NCBI RefSeq assembly: GCF_020782235.1
Contig: NZ_JAJGNO010000005.1
Span: forward strand, 186,001-250,000
Source of the DNA: Sphingobium naphthae
Lineage (GTDB): Bacteria > Pseudomonadota > Alphaproteobacteria > Sphingomonadales > Sphingomonadaceae
Length of the DNA stretch: 64,000 nt
Direction: 5' to 3'
Within the stretch, counting starts at the first letter, position 1; each line of letters begins with the position of its first letter. A program made the position numbers and the translations under genes. The notes under the pieces are model-generated. The model saw only the letters and a list, made by a program, of their open reading frames with translations. It made no database searches and was not told the DNA's origin. This document shows, one piece after another, positions 45,555 through 54,056 of the stretch.

Positions 45555-46140
45555 GTCCAAATCAAAGGCCGCCAACAGTTCGGAACCGGTCGTCATCAAG
45601 AAGTACGCCAACAGGCGGCTCTATAACACTGAAACATCCAGTTACATCACGCTCGACCTTCTGTCGCAGATGACGCGCGAGGGGCGGGAGTTCGTCGTGG
45701 TCGACGCCAAGACCGGCGAGGACATCACGCACAATGTGCTGACCCAGATCATCATGGAAGAGGAACAGCGCGGCAAGAACATGCTGCCGGTCAACTTCCT
45801 GCGCCAGCTGATCGCCATGTACGGCGATTCGATGCAATCCATGGTGCCGCAATATCTGGAAGCGTCGATGGACGCTTTCCGCAAGAACCAGCAGCAGTTC
45901 CAGGAAGCGATGAAGGGCGCGTTCGGCGGCGGTCCGCTGGCCGAGATCGCCAAGCGCAACATGCAGATGTTCGAAGCAGCCGCCAGCGCGTTCGGCACTG
46001 GCGTGCCGGGTATGCCGGGGGCGACGCCAGGCGCGCAGCCGACGCCGGGCAGTACGTCGGAAGGCGCGAAGGATGACGAAATTGCGGAGCTGAAGGCGCA
46101 GCTCGCCGCGCTCAACGCGAAGATCGACAAACTGAGCTGA
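45553..46140 (+). CDS. phaR: PHA synthesis repressor PhaR
   Basis: A 195-residue DNA- and PHA-granule-binding repressor. The N-terminal DNA-binding domain is evident in KKYANRRLYNTETSSYITLD and VVDAKTGEDITHNVLTQIIMEEE, followed by the granule-associated segment NMLPVNFLRQLIAMYGDSM and a C-terminal coiled coil (EIAELKAQLAALNAKIDKL). Gly/Pro/Thr-rich linker residues lie at about 145-170. GGGAGAGG lies upstream of the ATG. It diverges from phaC-phaA, which it presumably represses; TGC-rich sequence between them (TTGC-N6-GCAA at 45495-45508) is a candidate binding site. Confidence 0.95.
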   Translation: MSKSKAANSSEPVVIKKYANRRLYNTETSSYITLDLLSQMTREGREFVVVDAKTGEDITHNVLTQIIMEEEQRGKNMLPVNFLRQLIAMYGDSMQSMVPQYLEASMDAFRKNQQQFQEAMKGAFGGGPLAEIAKRNMQMFEAAASAFGTGVPGMPGATPGAQPTPGSTSEGAKDDEIAELKAQLAALNAKIDKLS

Positions 46141-46177
46141 TCGGCATGGCCAGGGCGGATCGGCATGGCCAGGGCGG
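46140..46177. repeat. 19-bp tandem duplication
   Basis: ATCGGCATGGCCAGGGCGG occurs twice head-to-tail (46140-46158 and 46159-46177), plus the first bases of a third unit. Each copy contains an ATG; because the unit is not a multiple of three, only the second ATG is in frame with the following gene. Confidence 0.85.
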
Positions 46178-46506
46178 ATCGGCTGGAACGGCTCGACGCG
46201 CGTCGGACCGAGCTGGAGGCTGAGTATCGCGCGGCGCTGATCGCAGCGCTGCGCGTGACCGCCGCCGGGCGATGGGGGCTGTTCGGACATCAGAAGGACA
46301 AGGCCGCGATCGCGCGGACTGCGCCCGTCCTGGCTGCCCTGTCGGAGCTTGCGGACGAGATTGACGGCATGCGCGACGCTCTGGGTATCGCGCCGTTCGA
46401 TCTGCATCGGCAATTCATGGAGGCGCGGGGTCCCGCCGCGGCCGATGCTGTCGGCGAACCCCGGCAGGCGCAGGCCTGGCTCGAGAAGATGGACGCGGCA
46501 GACTGA
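46165..46506 (+). CDS. Hypothetical coiled-coil-like protein
   Basis: A 113-residue helical protein of unknown function (LERLDARRTELEAEYRAALIAALRV; LAALSELADEIDGMRDALGI; MEARGPAAADAV). Its first half looks like a coiled coil. The ATG lies in the second copy of a 19-bp duplication. It follows phaR by 25 nt and is followed by proS; it might belong to the phaR transcript. No family recognised. Confidence 0.6.
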   Translation: MARADRLERLDARRTELEAEYRAALIAALRVTAAGRWGLFGHQKDKAAIARTAPVLAALSELADEIDGMRDALGIAPFDLHRQFMEARGPAAADAVGEPRQAQAWLEKMDAAD

Positions 46507-46602
46507 TCGCGGGTCGGACCGCCATTGGCGAGGGGGTCGACAGGCACGGCGGGTCTGGCCTATGGCGCGCCATTGCCAACTGACTAGCCAAGGCCAGCCC
46601 TC

Positions 46603-48129
46603 GTGAAGCACGCTCTTTCCGTTACCCGCGAACAGGATTTCGCCGCCTGGTATCAGGCCGTCATCGCCGAAGCCGACATGGCGGAGGAAAGCGGCGTGCG
46701 CGGCTGCATGGTCATCCGGCCATGGGGCTATGGCATCTGGGAACGGATGCAGAAGCTGCTGGACGCGCAGATCAAGGCGACCGGCCACGAAAATTGCTAT
46801 TTCCCGCTCTTCATCCCGCTCTCCTATTTCGAGAAGGAGGCCGAGCATGTCGACGGCTTCGCCAAGGAAATGGCGGTCGTCACGCATCACCGGCTGATCC
46901 AGCAGGACGGCAAGCTGGTGCCCGATCCCGAAGCGAAGCTGGAGGAGCCGCTGGTCGTGCGGCCGACGTCGGAAACGGTGATCGGCGCGGCGTTCAGCCG
47001 CTGGGTGCAGAGCTGGCGCGACCTGCCCGTGTTGATTAACCAGTGGGCCAATGTCGTGCGCTGGGAAATGCGCACCCGCATGTTCCTGCGCACCGCCGAA
47101 TTCCTCTGGCAGGAAGGGCATACCGCGCACGCCACCGTCGAGGAGGCGATGGAAGAGACGCTCAAGATGCTGGAAGTCTACCGCGCCTTCGCCGAAGATT
47201 GCGTGGCGATGCCGGTAGTCGCGGGTGAAAAGCCCGAGAATGAGCGCTTCCCCGGTGCCGTCGCCACCTATTCGATCGAAGCCATGATGCAGGATGGCAA
47301 GGCGCTGCAGGCCGGTACGTCGCACTTCCTGGGCACCACCTTCAGCCAGGCGCAGAATATCCGTTTCCAGAATGCCGAAGGCAGCCAGGAACTGGCGCAG
47401 ACGACGAGTTGGGGCGTGTCGACCCGCATGATCGGCGGGCTCATCATGACCCATGGCGATGATGACGGCCTGCGCGTCCCGCCGCGCGTCGCGCCCTATC
47501 AGATCGTGGTCGTCCCGATGCTGCGCGATACCGAAGAGGATGCGGCGATCGTCGATTACTGCATGGAGCTGATCGACCAGCTGAACGGTCTTGATGCGTT
47601 CCGCGAGCCGGTGCGAGCCCTGCTCGACAAGCGGCCGGCAAAGGCTGCGAACAAGCGCTGGGGCTGGGTGAAGAAGGGCGCGCCGATCGTGATCGAGGTC
47701 GGCGGGCGCGATGTCGCCGGCGGCAATGTGTCCGTCATCCGTCGCGATCGGCTCTATCGTGAAGACGGCAAGCTCGACAGCCGGATCATCGCCAAGGGCG
47801 ATCTGGTGGCGACCGCCGTCACGATGCTGGAGGAAATCCAGATGGCGCTGTTCGCCGATGCAAAAGCCCGGCTGGACGGCGCGATAGACGCCTCCATTAC
47901 CGACCTGAATGCGCTCAAGGCCTATTTCAACGCGAGCAAGAAGCCCGGCTGGGCGCTGGTGCAATGGGCCAAACCCACCGGTGCGGAGCTGGACAAGGCC
48001 GTCCAGTGGCTGAAGGGCGAGAAGCTGACGCTGCGCAACGTGCCGAGCGATGCGCCGGCGGCGAATGGTGCCTGCATCTTTACCGGCGGCCCGGCGGTCG
48101 AGCGCGTGCTGGTCGGGCGCAGTTACTGA
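46603..48129 (+). CDS. proS: Prolyl-tRNA synthetase, archaeal/eukaryotic-like type
   Basis: Class II synthetase of 508 residues. Motif 2 and motif 3 regions appear as VLINQWANVVRWEMRTRMFLRTAEFLWQEGHTAHA and GLIMTHGDDDGLRVPPRVAPYQIVVVP, the latter with the terminal Arg. It lacks the long INS editing insertion of typical bacterial ProRS and ends in VGRSY, as archaeal-type enzymes do. GTG is the start codon. Such enzymes are widespread in alphaproteobacteria, so this is not evidence of recent transfer. Confidence 0.95.
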   Translation: MKHALSVTREQDFAAWYQAVIAEADMAEESGVRGCMVIRPWGYGIWERMQKLLDAQIKATGHENCYFPLFIPLSYFEKEAEHVDGFAKEMAVVTHHRLIQQDGKLVPDPEAKLEEPLVVRPTSETVIGAAFSRWVQSWRDLPVLINQWANVVRWEMRTRMFLRTAEFLWQEGHTAHATVEEAMEETLKMLEVYRAFAEDCVAMPVVAGEKPENERFPGAVATYSIEAMMQDGKALQAGTSHFLGTTFSQAQNIRFQNAEGSQELAQTTSWGVSTRMIGGLIMTHGDDDGLRVPPRVAPYQIVVVPMLRDTEEDAAIVDYCMELIDQLNGLDAFREPVRALLDKRPAKAANKRWGWVKKGAPIVIEVGGRDVAGGNVSVIRRDRLYREDGKLDSRIIAKGDLVATAVTMLEEIQMALFADAKARLDGAIDASITDLNALKAYFNASKKPGWALVQWAKPTGAELDKAVQWLKGEKLTLRNVPSDAPAANGACIFTGGPAVERVLVGRSY

Positions 48130-48157
48130 CCCTCAATCCGCTCCCCGTTCGGAACGG

Positions 48158-48187
48158 GCGAGGTCGAACATTCTGTTTCGACCTCGC
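48158..48187. terminator. Hairpin between convergent proS and hslU
   Basis: An 11-bp perfect stem (GCGAGGTCGAA, loop of 8 nt, TTCGACCTCGC) lies between the two convergent stop codons. There is no T-run, so bidirectional termination is plausible but unproven. Confidence 0.55.
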
Positions 48188-48201
48188 TCGCCCCAATGGC
48201 G

Positions 48202-49503
48202 TCACAGCACATATTTGCTGAGATCGGTGTCGCGGGCGACGGCGCTCAGCTGCTTTTCCACATAGGCGGCGTCGATCACCAGCGTTTCGCCGCGGCGGTC
48301 TTCCGCGTCGAAGCTGACATCCTCCAGCAACTTCTCCATCACCGTCTGCAGGCGGCGGGCGCCGATATTCTCGACCTCGCTATTCACTTCGGCGGCGATC
48401 TTCGCCACCGCGCTGATGCCATCCGGCGTCAGGTCGATCGTCACCTCCTCGGTCGCCAGCAGTGCGCGATATTGCGCAACAAGGCTCGCCTTGGTGTCGG
48501 ACAGGATCGCCACGAAATCGGCTTCGGTCAGCGCCTTCAACTCGACGCGGATCGGCAGGCGGCCCTGCAGTTCGGGCAGCAGGTCGCTGGGCTTGGCGAC
48601 GTGGAACGCGCCGGACGCGATGAACAGGATATGGTCGGTCTTGAGCGGACCATATTTGGTCGCGACGGTGGTCCCCTCGATCAGCGGCAACAGGTCGCGC
48701 TGCACGCCTTCGCGGCTGACCGACCCGCCGCGCACGTCGCTGACGGCGATCTTGTCGATCTCGTCGAGGAAGACGATGCCATTCTGCTCGGCGCTGGAGA
48801 TGGCGACCCGCGCGACATCGTCCTGGTCCAGCCGCTTATCCTGCTCTTCCTCCACCAGCTTGTCCCAGGCATCGGCGACGCGCATCTTGCGGCGCTTCTT
48901 CTGGGCCTGGCCAAACGCCTTGGACATCATGTCGCTCAGGTTGATCATGCCCACCTGACCGCCCATGCCGGGGATTTCCATCGGCATGGACGGGCTGTCG
49001 GCCACTTCCACCTCGACCTCGACATCGTTCAGCTGGTCATTCTCGATCTTCTGGCGGAAGGAGAGGCGCGTGGCTTCGCTCGCTTCCTTGCCGGTCAGCG
49101 CATCGAGCAGCCGGGCCATCGCAGCCTCCGAAGCGGCTTCGCGCACGGCTTCGCGGCGGCGGTCCTTTTCCAGCCGCACCGCTTCCTCGACCAGGTCGCG
49201 CACGATCTGCTCGACATCGCGGCCGACATAGCCGACCTCCGTGAACTTGGTCGCTTCGACCTTGACGAAAGGCGCGTCGGCGAGCTTCGCCAGGCGGCGG
49301 CTGATCTCCGTCTTGCCGCATCCGGTGGGGCCGATCATCAGGATATTCTTGGGCGTCACTTCGTCGCGCAGGTCCGCGGACAGATGCTGCCGGCGCCAGC
49401 GGTTGCGCAGCGCGACCGCAACGGCGCGCTTGGCGTCCTGCTGCCCGATGATATGCGCGTCCAGCGCGGCGACGATGGCTTTGGGCGTAAGATTGTCGTT
49501 CAT
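48202..49503 (-). CDS. hslU: ATP-dependent protease ATPase subunit HslU
   Basis: The AAA+ unfoldase that feeds HslV. The 433-residue protein shows Walker A in [46 protein letters not shown], Walker B in [13 protein letters not shown], the extended I-domain insertion between them, and the C-terminal sensor-2 [14 protein letters not shown]. It follows hslV by 25 nt, in operon order hslV-hslU. Confidence 0.98.
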   Translation of the reverse strand: MNDNLTPKAIVAALDAHIIGQQDAKRAVAVALRNRWRRQHLSADLRDEVTPKNILMIGPTGCGKTEISRRLAKLADAPFVKVEATKFTEVGYVGRDVEQIVRDLVEEAVRLEKDRRREAVREAASEAAMARLLDALTGKEASEATRLSFRQKIENDQLNDVEVEVEVADSPSMPMEIPGMGGQVGMINLSDMMSKAFGQAQKKRRKMRVADAWDKLVEEEQDKRLDQDDVARVAISSAEQNGIVFLDEIDKIAVSDVRGGSVSREGVQRDLLPLIEGTTVATKYGPLKTDHILFIASGAFHVAKPSDLLPELQGRLPIRVELKALTEADFVAILSDTKASLVAQYRALLATEEVTIDLTPDGISAVAKIAAEVNSEVENIGARRLQTVMEKLLEDVSFDAEDRRGETLVIDAAYVEKQLSAVARDTDLSKYVL

Positions 49504-49528
49504 GATCTCTTCTTGGCAAACAGGGAGG

Positions 49529-50098
49529 TCAAGCGGCGCTGTCGAGCGTCTCGATCGTCAACTGGTCATTGGTGTAGACGCAGATGTCGGCGGCGACGGC
49601 CATGGCCTTGCGGGCCAGCGTTTCGGCGTCCTGCTCATAGTCGACCAGCGCACGCGCGGCGGCGAGGGCGAAATTGCCGCCGGATCCGATCGCGGCGACG
49701 CCGTTTAACGGCTCCAGCACATCGCCATTGCCGGTCAGGATCAAGGTGACGTCCTTGTCGGCGACGATCATCATCGCTTCCAGATTGCGGAGATATTTGT
49801 CCGTCCGCCAGTCCTTCGCCAGTTCGACAGCGGCCCGCATCAACTGCCCATTGTGCCGCTCCAGCTTGGCTTCCAGCCGTTCGAACAAGGTGAAGGCATC
49901 GGCCGTGGCGCCGGCGAAACCGCCGATCACGCTGCCGTCATGCAGGCGGCGGACCTTCCGGGCGTTGGGCTTCATCACCGTCTGCCCCATGGAGACCTGT
50001 CCGTCCCCAGCGATGACGACTTTGCCATTCTTGCGGACGGACATGATGGTGGTGCCATGCCAGACGGGCATGGATGATGCGCGAGAGTGGTCGTTCAT
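49529..50098 (-). CDS. hslV: ATP-dependent protease peptidase subunit HslV
   Basis: The proteasome-like threonine peptidase of HslUV. The catalytic Thr follows a propeptide: in [23 protein letters not shown] the mature start is the first Thr of TTIMSVR, so about 15 residues must be cleaved before activity (longer than in Escherichia coli, where only Met is removed). [17 protein letters not shown] is also typical. 189 residues from the ATG at 50098. Confidence 0.97.
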   Translation of the reverse strand: MNDHSRASSMPVWHGTTIMSVRKNGKVVIAGDGQVSMGQTVMKPNARKVRRLHDGSVIGGFAGATADAFTLFERLEAKLERHNGQLMRAAVELAKDWRTDKYLRNLEAMMIVADKDVTLILTGNGDVLEPLNGVAAIGSGGNFALAAARALVDYEQDAETLARKAMAVAADICVYTNDQLTIETLDSAA

Positions 50099-50212
50099 GG
50101 CGCGGCATATGGGACGCAGGGCCTGAGCGCGCAAGGGAAGCCGGCTCCGGCGGGCTGTGTCATTTTAGTGACGATATTCTTGCGATCGTGCGAAGGAACA
50201 AATCTGCGTCAA

Positions 50213-50241
50213 TTGACATTGTGCATCGCACAACGAATGAT
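50213..50241 (+). promoter_or_regulatory. Promoter with palindrome in the spacer
   Basis: A consensus -35 TTGACA (50213-50218) and -10-like AATGAT (50236-50241) with 17-nt spacing. The spacer holds the perfect inverted repeat TTGTGC-ATC-GCACAA (50219-50233), positioned so that a bound repressor would block polymerase. The small Cys-rich gene starts 30 nt downstream. Confidence 0.6.
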
Positions 50242-50270
50242 CGTCGATAATGCGACAGGGAGCGACGTGC

Positions 50271-50459
50271 ATGACTCTCAAGGCCAGAGCCAGGGAGAAG
50301 GTGGAGCGAGCGGGAATATCCAACTATTCCTTTGACCAGGACATATTGGTCATGTGCGGCGTGCGCTATACCGTCGAAGCCTGCGACTGCGGGGAGCCTG
50401 ATTGCGACGGCGTGCGCCTGACCAAGCATCTGAACGCCATCAATCGCAACTTCCAATAA
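50271..50459 (+). CDS. Small Cys-rich protein, unknown
   Basis: A 62-residue protein with a charged N-terminal half (KARAREKVERAGISNYSFD) and a Cys cluster, MCGVRYTVEACDCGEPDCDG, then a basic tail (RLTKHLNAINRNFQ). The Cys/Asp cluster suggests metal binding. I do not recognise a family. GGGAG lies 8 bases upstream of the ATG; the promoter with a spacer palindrome just before it supports it being a real, regulated gene. Confidence 0.65.
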   Translation: MTLKARAREKVERAGISNYSFDQDILVMCGVRYTVEACDCGEPDCDGVRLTKHLNAINRNFQ

Positions 50460-50481
50460 GCGCGATCGCCGCTGCCTGCAG

Positions 50482-50610
50482 TTAGTGCATCGCGTCCTTG
50501 CCGGCGCGGCCGACCGATTCGATGTCCCGGCCGACACCCTGCACCGTGTTGCAGGCGGCGAGCAGGGACAGAAGCAGACCGCCCAGAACAAGCGCGCGAA
50601 TGGAAGGCAT
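50482..50610 (-). CDS. Entericidin-like small lipoprotein
   Basis: A 42-residue protein: lipoprotein signal MPSIRALVLGGLLLSLLAAC (lipobox LAAC) then the mature NTVQGVGRDIESVGRAGKDAMH. The NTVxGxGxDIxxxG pattern matches the entericidin EcnA/EcnB family, small stress-linked cell-envelope lipoproteins. It lies between the Cys-rich gene and tRNA-Val, on the opposite strand. Confidence 0.85.
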   Translation of the reverse strand: MPSIRALVLGGLLLSLLAACNTVQGVGRDIESVGRAGKDAMH

Positions 50611-50744
50611 CGGGGTAACTCCAGCAGACAGAGGCGTCGCTATAAGCGGCGAGGCGGGCGCGGAAAAGCATTTTGCGGCAAATGCGCGCCGAAGCTGTTG
50701 ACAGGGCGCGCCACCGATGCCAAAGGCCGCCTCCTCCTTACAGG

Positions 50745-50819
50745 GGGCGCGTAGCTCAGCGGTAGAGCACACCCTTCACACGGGTGGGGTCACAGGTTCA
50801 ATCCCTGTCGCGCCCACCA
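50745..50819 (+). tRNA. tRNA-Val (anticodon CAC)
   Basis: GGGCGCG pairs with CGCGCCC; the D-arm is TAGCTCAGCGGTAGAGCA; the anticodon arm is CACCC-TTCACAC-GGGTG with anticodon CAC; the T-arm is ACAGG-TTCAATC-CCTGT; CCA is encoded. Confidence 0.97.
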
Positions 50820-50837
50820 TCATCCGACGGATGATGG
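50817..50837 (+). terminator. Hairpin at the 3' end of tRNA-Val
   Basis: CCATCATCC-GAC-GGATGATGG is a perfect 9-bp stem whose left arm begins with the CCA of the tRNA. It may terminate the tRNA transcript, although the following bases form only a weak T-tract. Confidence 0.5.
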
Positions 50838-50935
50838 CAGGACAGTTTGTTTCCCGGCATTGATCTTTTCTTGTTCGTCGCGCTAAGTCCGCGGCATGAA
50901 ACGGTGCGCAAGCGCGCCGACCGGAAAGGACGACC

Positions 50936-53170
50936 ATGCCCCCCTATCTGAAACTCGGCGCCGCGCTGGGCGCTCTCCTGTCGTTCCACGGCGCGCCTGT
51001 CATGGCGCAGGCGGCTGGCGGCGAGACGCTCACGCTTGAGCGGGTATTCGCCAGTCCGGACCTAGCCGGCCCGCAGCCGCGCGCGCTCAAACTGTCGCCG
51101 GACGGGACGCTCGTCACACTGCTGAAGCCGCGCGCCGACGAGAAGGAGCGGCTCGACCTCTGGGCGATCGACACGCGCACGGGTGCGGAGCGGATGCTGG
51201 TGGATTCGAAGAAGACCGGCAGCGGCGCGGAGCTGAGCGAAGCGGAAAAGATGCAGCGCGAACGCGACCGCTCCGTCGCCGGCAGTACCGGCATCACGAG
51301 CTATGACTGGTCGCCCGACGGCAAGTCGATCCTGGTGCCGGTCGATGGCGACCTCTATCTCGCGGCGCTCGATGGGCAGGTGCGGCGGCTGACCGACACG
51401 CCGGGCGGCGAGCTCAACGGCGTCGTCAGTCCCAGGGGCGGCTTCGTGTCCTTCGTGCGCGACGGCAATCTCTTCGTCCAGCCAATCGGCGGCGCGGAGC
51501 GGCAAGTGACGCAGGGAGCCAGCGACACGGTCAGCTGGGGCGTCGCGGAGTTTGTCGCGCAGGAGGAGATGGATCGCCGCACCGGCTATTGGTGGACGCC
51601 CGATGACCGGATGATTGCCGTCGCCCGGGTCGATGAGAGCCCGGTCGGCATCGTCACCCGTACCGCCATCGGCGGCGAAGGGACGAAAGTCTATCAGCAG
51701 CGCTATCCGGCAGCCGGCACGCCCAATGCGATCGTCGACCTGTTCGTGATGAAGCCGGACGGATCGGGCCAGGTTCAGGTTGATCTGGGCGCAGACAAGG
51801 ACATCTATCTCGCACGGGTCGACTGGTCCAAGGACGGGCGCACGCTCTATGTCCAGCGCGAAAGTCGCGACCAGAAGCGGCTCGACCTGCTGGCGGTGGA
51901 CCCCGCCACCGGCAAAGCCAGGGTCGTGCTGAGCGAGACGGCGAAAAGCTGGATCAACCTGTCCAACAATTTCCACCCGCTGAAGGATGGCAGCTTCCTC
52001 TGGTGGTCGGAGCGGTCCGGCCATGGCCATCTCTATCGCGTGAGCGGCGGCACTTGGACCGCCCTCACCAGCGGGGATTGGGAAGTGCGCGACGTCGTGG
52101 GCGTCGACGAGGATAAGGGCCTCGTCTATTTCACCGGCAATCGCGAGACGCCGCTGGAGCAGCAGCTTTATGTCACCGCGCTTGCCAAGCCCGGCAAGGC
52201 GCGGGCGCTCACCAGCGCGGGTTGGTGGAATGATGCGGTCATGGACGATGCCGCCAGCCGGATCGTCGTGTCGCGCCAGAATAGCGACCAGCCCAAGCAA
52301 CTCTATCTCGCCGACACCGATGGCAAACAGTTGCAATGGCTGTCGCAAAACGCGCTGAGCGGCGATCATCCCTATGCGCCCTATGTCGCCAGCCATGTGA
52401 AGACGCAGTTCGGCACGGTGAAGGCGGCGGACGGCACGACGCTCTATGCCAAGATGCTGACGCCGCCGCTGGAACCGGGGAAACGCTACCCCGTCTTCAT
52501 GATCCATTATGGCGGTCCGGGTGGCGGGCGGCAGGTGACCAACACATGGTCGGGCGCGCTCAACCAATATCTGGTGGATCGTGGCTGGATCGTCTTCGCC
52601 ATCGACAATCGCGGCACGCCCGATCGCGGCAAGGCGTTCGAGGATCATCTCTACCGCGCCATGGGCACGGTAGAGGTGCAGGATCAGCTGACCGGCGTCG
52701 AATGGCTGAAGAAGCAACCCTTCGTCGATGCCGATCGCATCGCCACCTATGGCTGGTCCTATGGCGGCTATATGTCGCTCAAGCTGCTGGAGAAGGCGCC
52801 GGGGATCTTCGCTGCTGCGGTCGCTGGCGCGCCGGTGACGAAGTGGCAGCTATACGACACCCATTATACCGAGCGCTATCTGGGGCAGCCGCAGGACAAG
52901 CCGAGCGCCTATCCCGCGTCGGGCGCGGTGGAGGAGGCAGTGAAGATCCGCGATCCGCTGCTGCTGATCCACGGCATGTCGGACGACAATGTGGTGTTCG
53001 ACAATGCAACCGCCCTGATGGCCAAGATGCAGGGCGCGGCGGTGCCGTTCGAGATGATGGCTTATCCGGGCCAGACGCACCGTGTCGGCGGGCCGCGCAT
53101 CAGCGTGCATCTGTGGCGCACGATCGAGGAGTTCCTGGCCGACCATGCGGGCGGCCCGGCCGCGGAATAA
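50936..53170 (+). CDS. Dipeptidyl-peptidase IV-type serine peptidase (S9)
   Basis: A 744-residue exported peptidase with a signal peptide (about 1-25), an N-terminal beta-propeller (WAIDTRTGAERML; YDWSPDGKSILVPVDGDLYL), and a C-terminal alpha/beta-hydrolase domain with the Ser motif TYGWSYGGYMS, Asp in IHGMSDDNVVF and His in GQTHRVG. It would release dipeptides in the periplasm, and would work with the M2 peptidase further on in peptide use. AAAGGA lies upstream of the ATG. Confidence 0.92.
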   Translation: MPPYLKLGAALGALLSFHGAPVMAQAAGGETLTLERVFASPDLAGPQPRALKLSPDGTLVTLLKPRADEKERLDLWAIDTRTGAERMLVDSKKTGSGAELSEAEKMQRERDRSVAGSTGITSYDWSPDGKSILVPVDGDLYLAALDGQVRRLTDTPGGELNGVVSPRGGFVSFVRDGNLFVQPIGGAERQVTQGASDTVSWGVAEFVAQEEMDRRTGYWWTPDDRMIAVARVDESPVGIVTRTAIGGEGTKVYQQRYPAAGTPNAIVDLFVMKPDGSGQVQVDLGADKDIYLARVDWSKDGRTLYVQRESRDQKRLDLLAVDPATGKARVVLSETAKSWINLSNNFHPLKDGSFLWWSERSGHGHLYRVSGGTWTALTSGDWEVRDVVGVDEDKGLVYFTGNRETPLEQQLYVTALAKPGKARALTSAGWWNDAVMDDAASRIVVSRQNSDQPKQLYLADTDGKQLQWLSQNALSGDHPYAPYVASHVKTQFGTVKAADGTTLYAKMLTPPLEPGKRYPVFMIHYGGPGGGRQVTNTWSGALNQYLVDRGWIVFAIDNRGTPDRGKAFEDHLYRAMGTVEVQDQLTGVEWLKKQPFVDADRIATYGWSYGGYMSLKLLEKAPGIFAAAVAGAPVTKWQLYDTHYTERYLGQPQDKPSAYPASGAVEEAVKIRDPLLLIHGMSDDNVVFDNATALMAKMQGAAVPFEMMAYPGQTHRVGGPRISVHLWRTIEEFLADHAGGPAAE

Positions 53171-53179
53171 GAGTGGACG

Positions 53180-53947
53180 CTATCGCCAGGCGTGGAAGAC
53201 CGCCCGGCGATAGCGGTCCTTCCGGCGGAAGGGCATGGCCCATTTGCGCCAACCCCGATTGTCGAGCGCTTCGGGCATGACGGCAAAGCGGGTATAGCCA
53301 AAACGGCGGCACATTTCGCGCAGCGCCAGGATGTTGGGCGCCCAGAAATTGGTGGGGTCGCGGTCCAGCTCCAGCTCGGTGAAAAGGCGCATCGCCGGCA
53401 CCGGCTCATGGCGCAGGGCGGTCACCGTTTCGACGACCAGATGGTCGCTGCTCATCGCGGCCGCGGCCTCCAGGATGCGATAGGGATCGGTGACGTGATA
53501 GAGGACGCCCAGCAGCAGCACGGTGTCGAACTGCCCCAGTTCCTCGACCCGATGCTGCGCCACGTCCAGATCGAGCGACCGGACCTGTGATCCGAAGCGG
53601 GCATGAGCATGGTCGAAGCCGCTCTTGTCGCCCCAGCCCTGGCCCGACCAGCAGAAATGATCGGTCGCCAGCACCTCGGCCGCGCCGCGCCGCTCCGCCT
53701 CGAACGAGAAGAATCCGTCCCAGGCGCCGATGTCGAGCACCCGGCGACCCGCGAGGGGTTGGCTGAATATCTGATCCGCTTCCTCGCGCAGCGACGCGAG
53801 CGGCTTGATGCCCTCGACCTGTTCGCCATCGGGAAATTCGAAACTGTGGAACCAGCGCTGGGGCAGGGGCGGCAGCGGGCGAGACGGCATCAACTGAAAT
53901 TCCGGTGGCAGGAGGGGGGAAGGGGAAAGGGCGGTCGACGGGGTCAT
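53180..53947 (-). CDS. DUF1698/CmoB-like SAM-dependent methyltransferase
   Basis: A 255-residue class I methyltransferase: SAM motif I is VLDIGAWDGFFSFEAERRGA (about 74-93), with LDLDVAQHR and FDTVLLLGVLYHVTDPYRIL as motifs III-IV. The downstream block resembles DUF1698 proteins that include the tRNA wobble-uridine modifying CmoB. Whether the substrate is tRNA or something else cannot be decided. The ATG at 53947 is used; an upstream in-frame start would overlap asd. Confidence 0.78.
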   Translation of the reverse strand: MTPSTALSPSPLLPPEFQLMPSRPLPPLPQRWFHSFEFPDGEQVEGIKPLASLREEADQIFSQPLAGRRVLDIGAWDGFFSFEAERRGAAEVLATDHFCWSGQGWGDKSGFDHAHARFGSQVRSLDLDVAQHRVEELGQFDTVLLLGVLYHVTDPYRILEAAAAMSSDHLVVETVTALRHEPVPAMRLFTELELDRDPTNFWAPNILALREMCRRFGYTRFAVMPEALDNRGWRKWAMPFRRKDRYRRAVFHAWR

Positions 53948-54056
53948 GGCGGCAGCGCGCGCTATCGGATCGAAAAGCCCTTCTTTCTGGACAAACGCCC
54001 CAGTATCGTTATGCCGCCCACTCCGCAATATGTGCATTGGAGTGGAGTTTTCAGTC

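Noticed and set aside
45562-47964. An 800-residue minus-strand reading frame
   Set aside because: It lies antisense to phaR, a small gene and proS, has no domain signature, and ignores their stop codons; a GC-bias artefact.
46603-48129. Horizontal transfer of an archaeal prolyl-tRNA synthetase
   Set aside because: Archaeal-type ProRS is widespread in alphaproteobacteria and the gene matches local composition, so recent transfer is not indicated.
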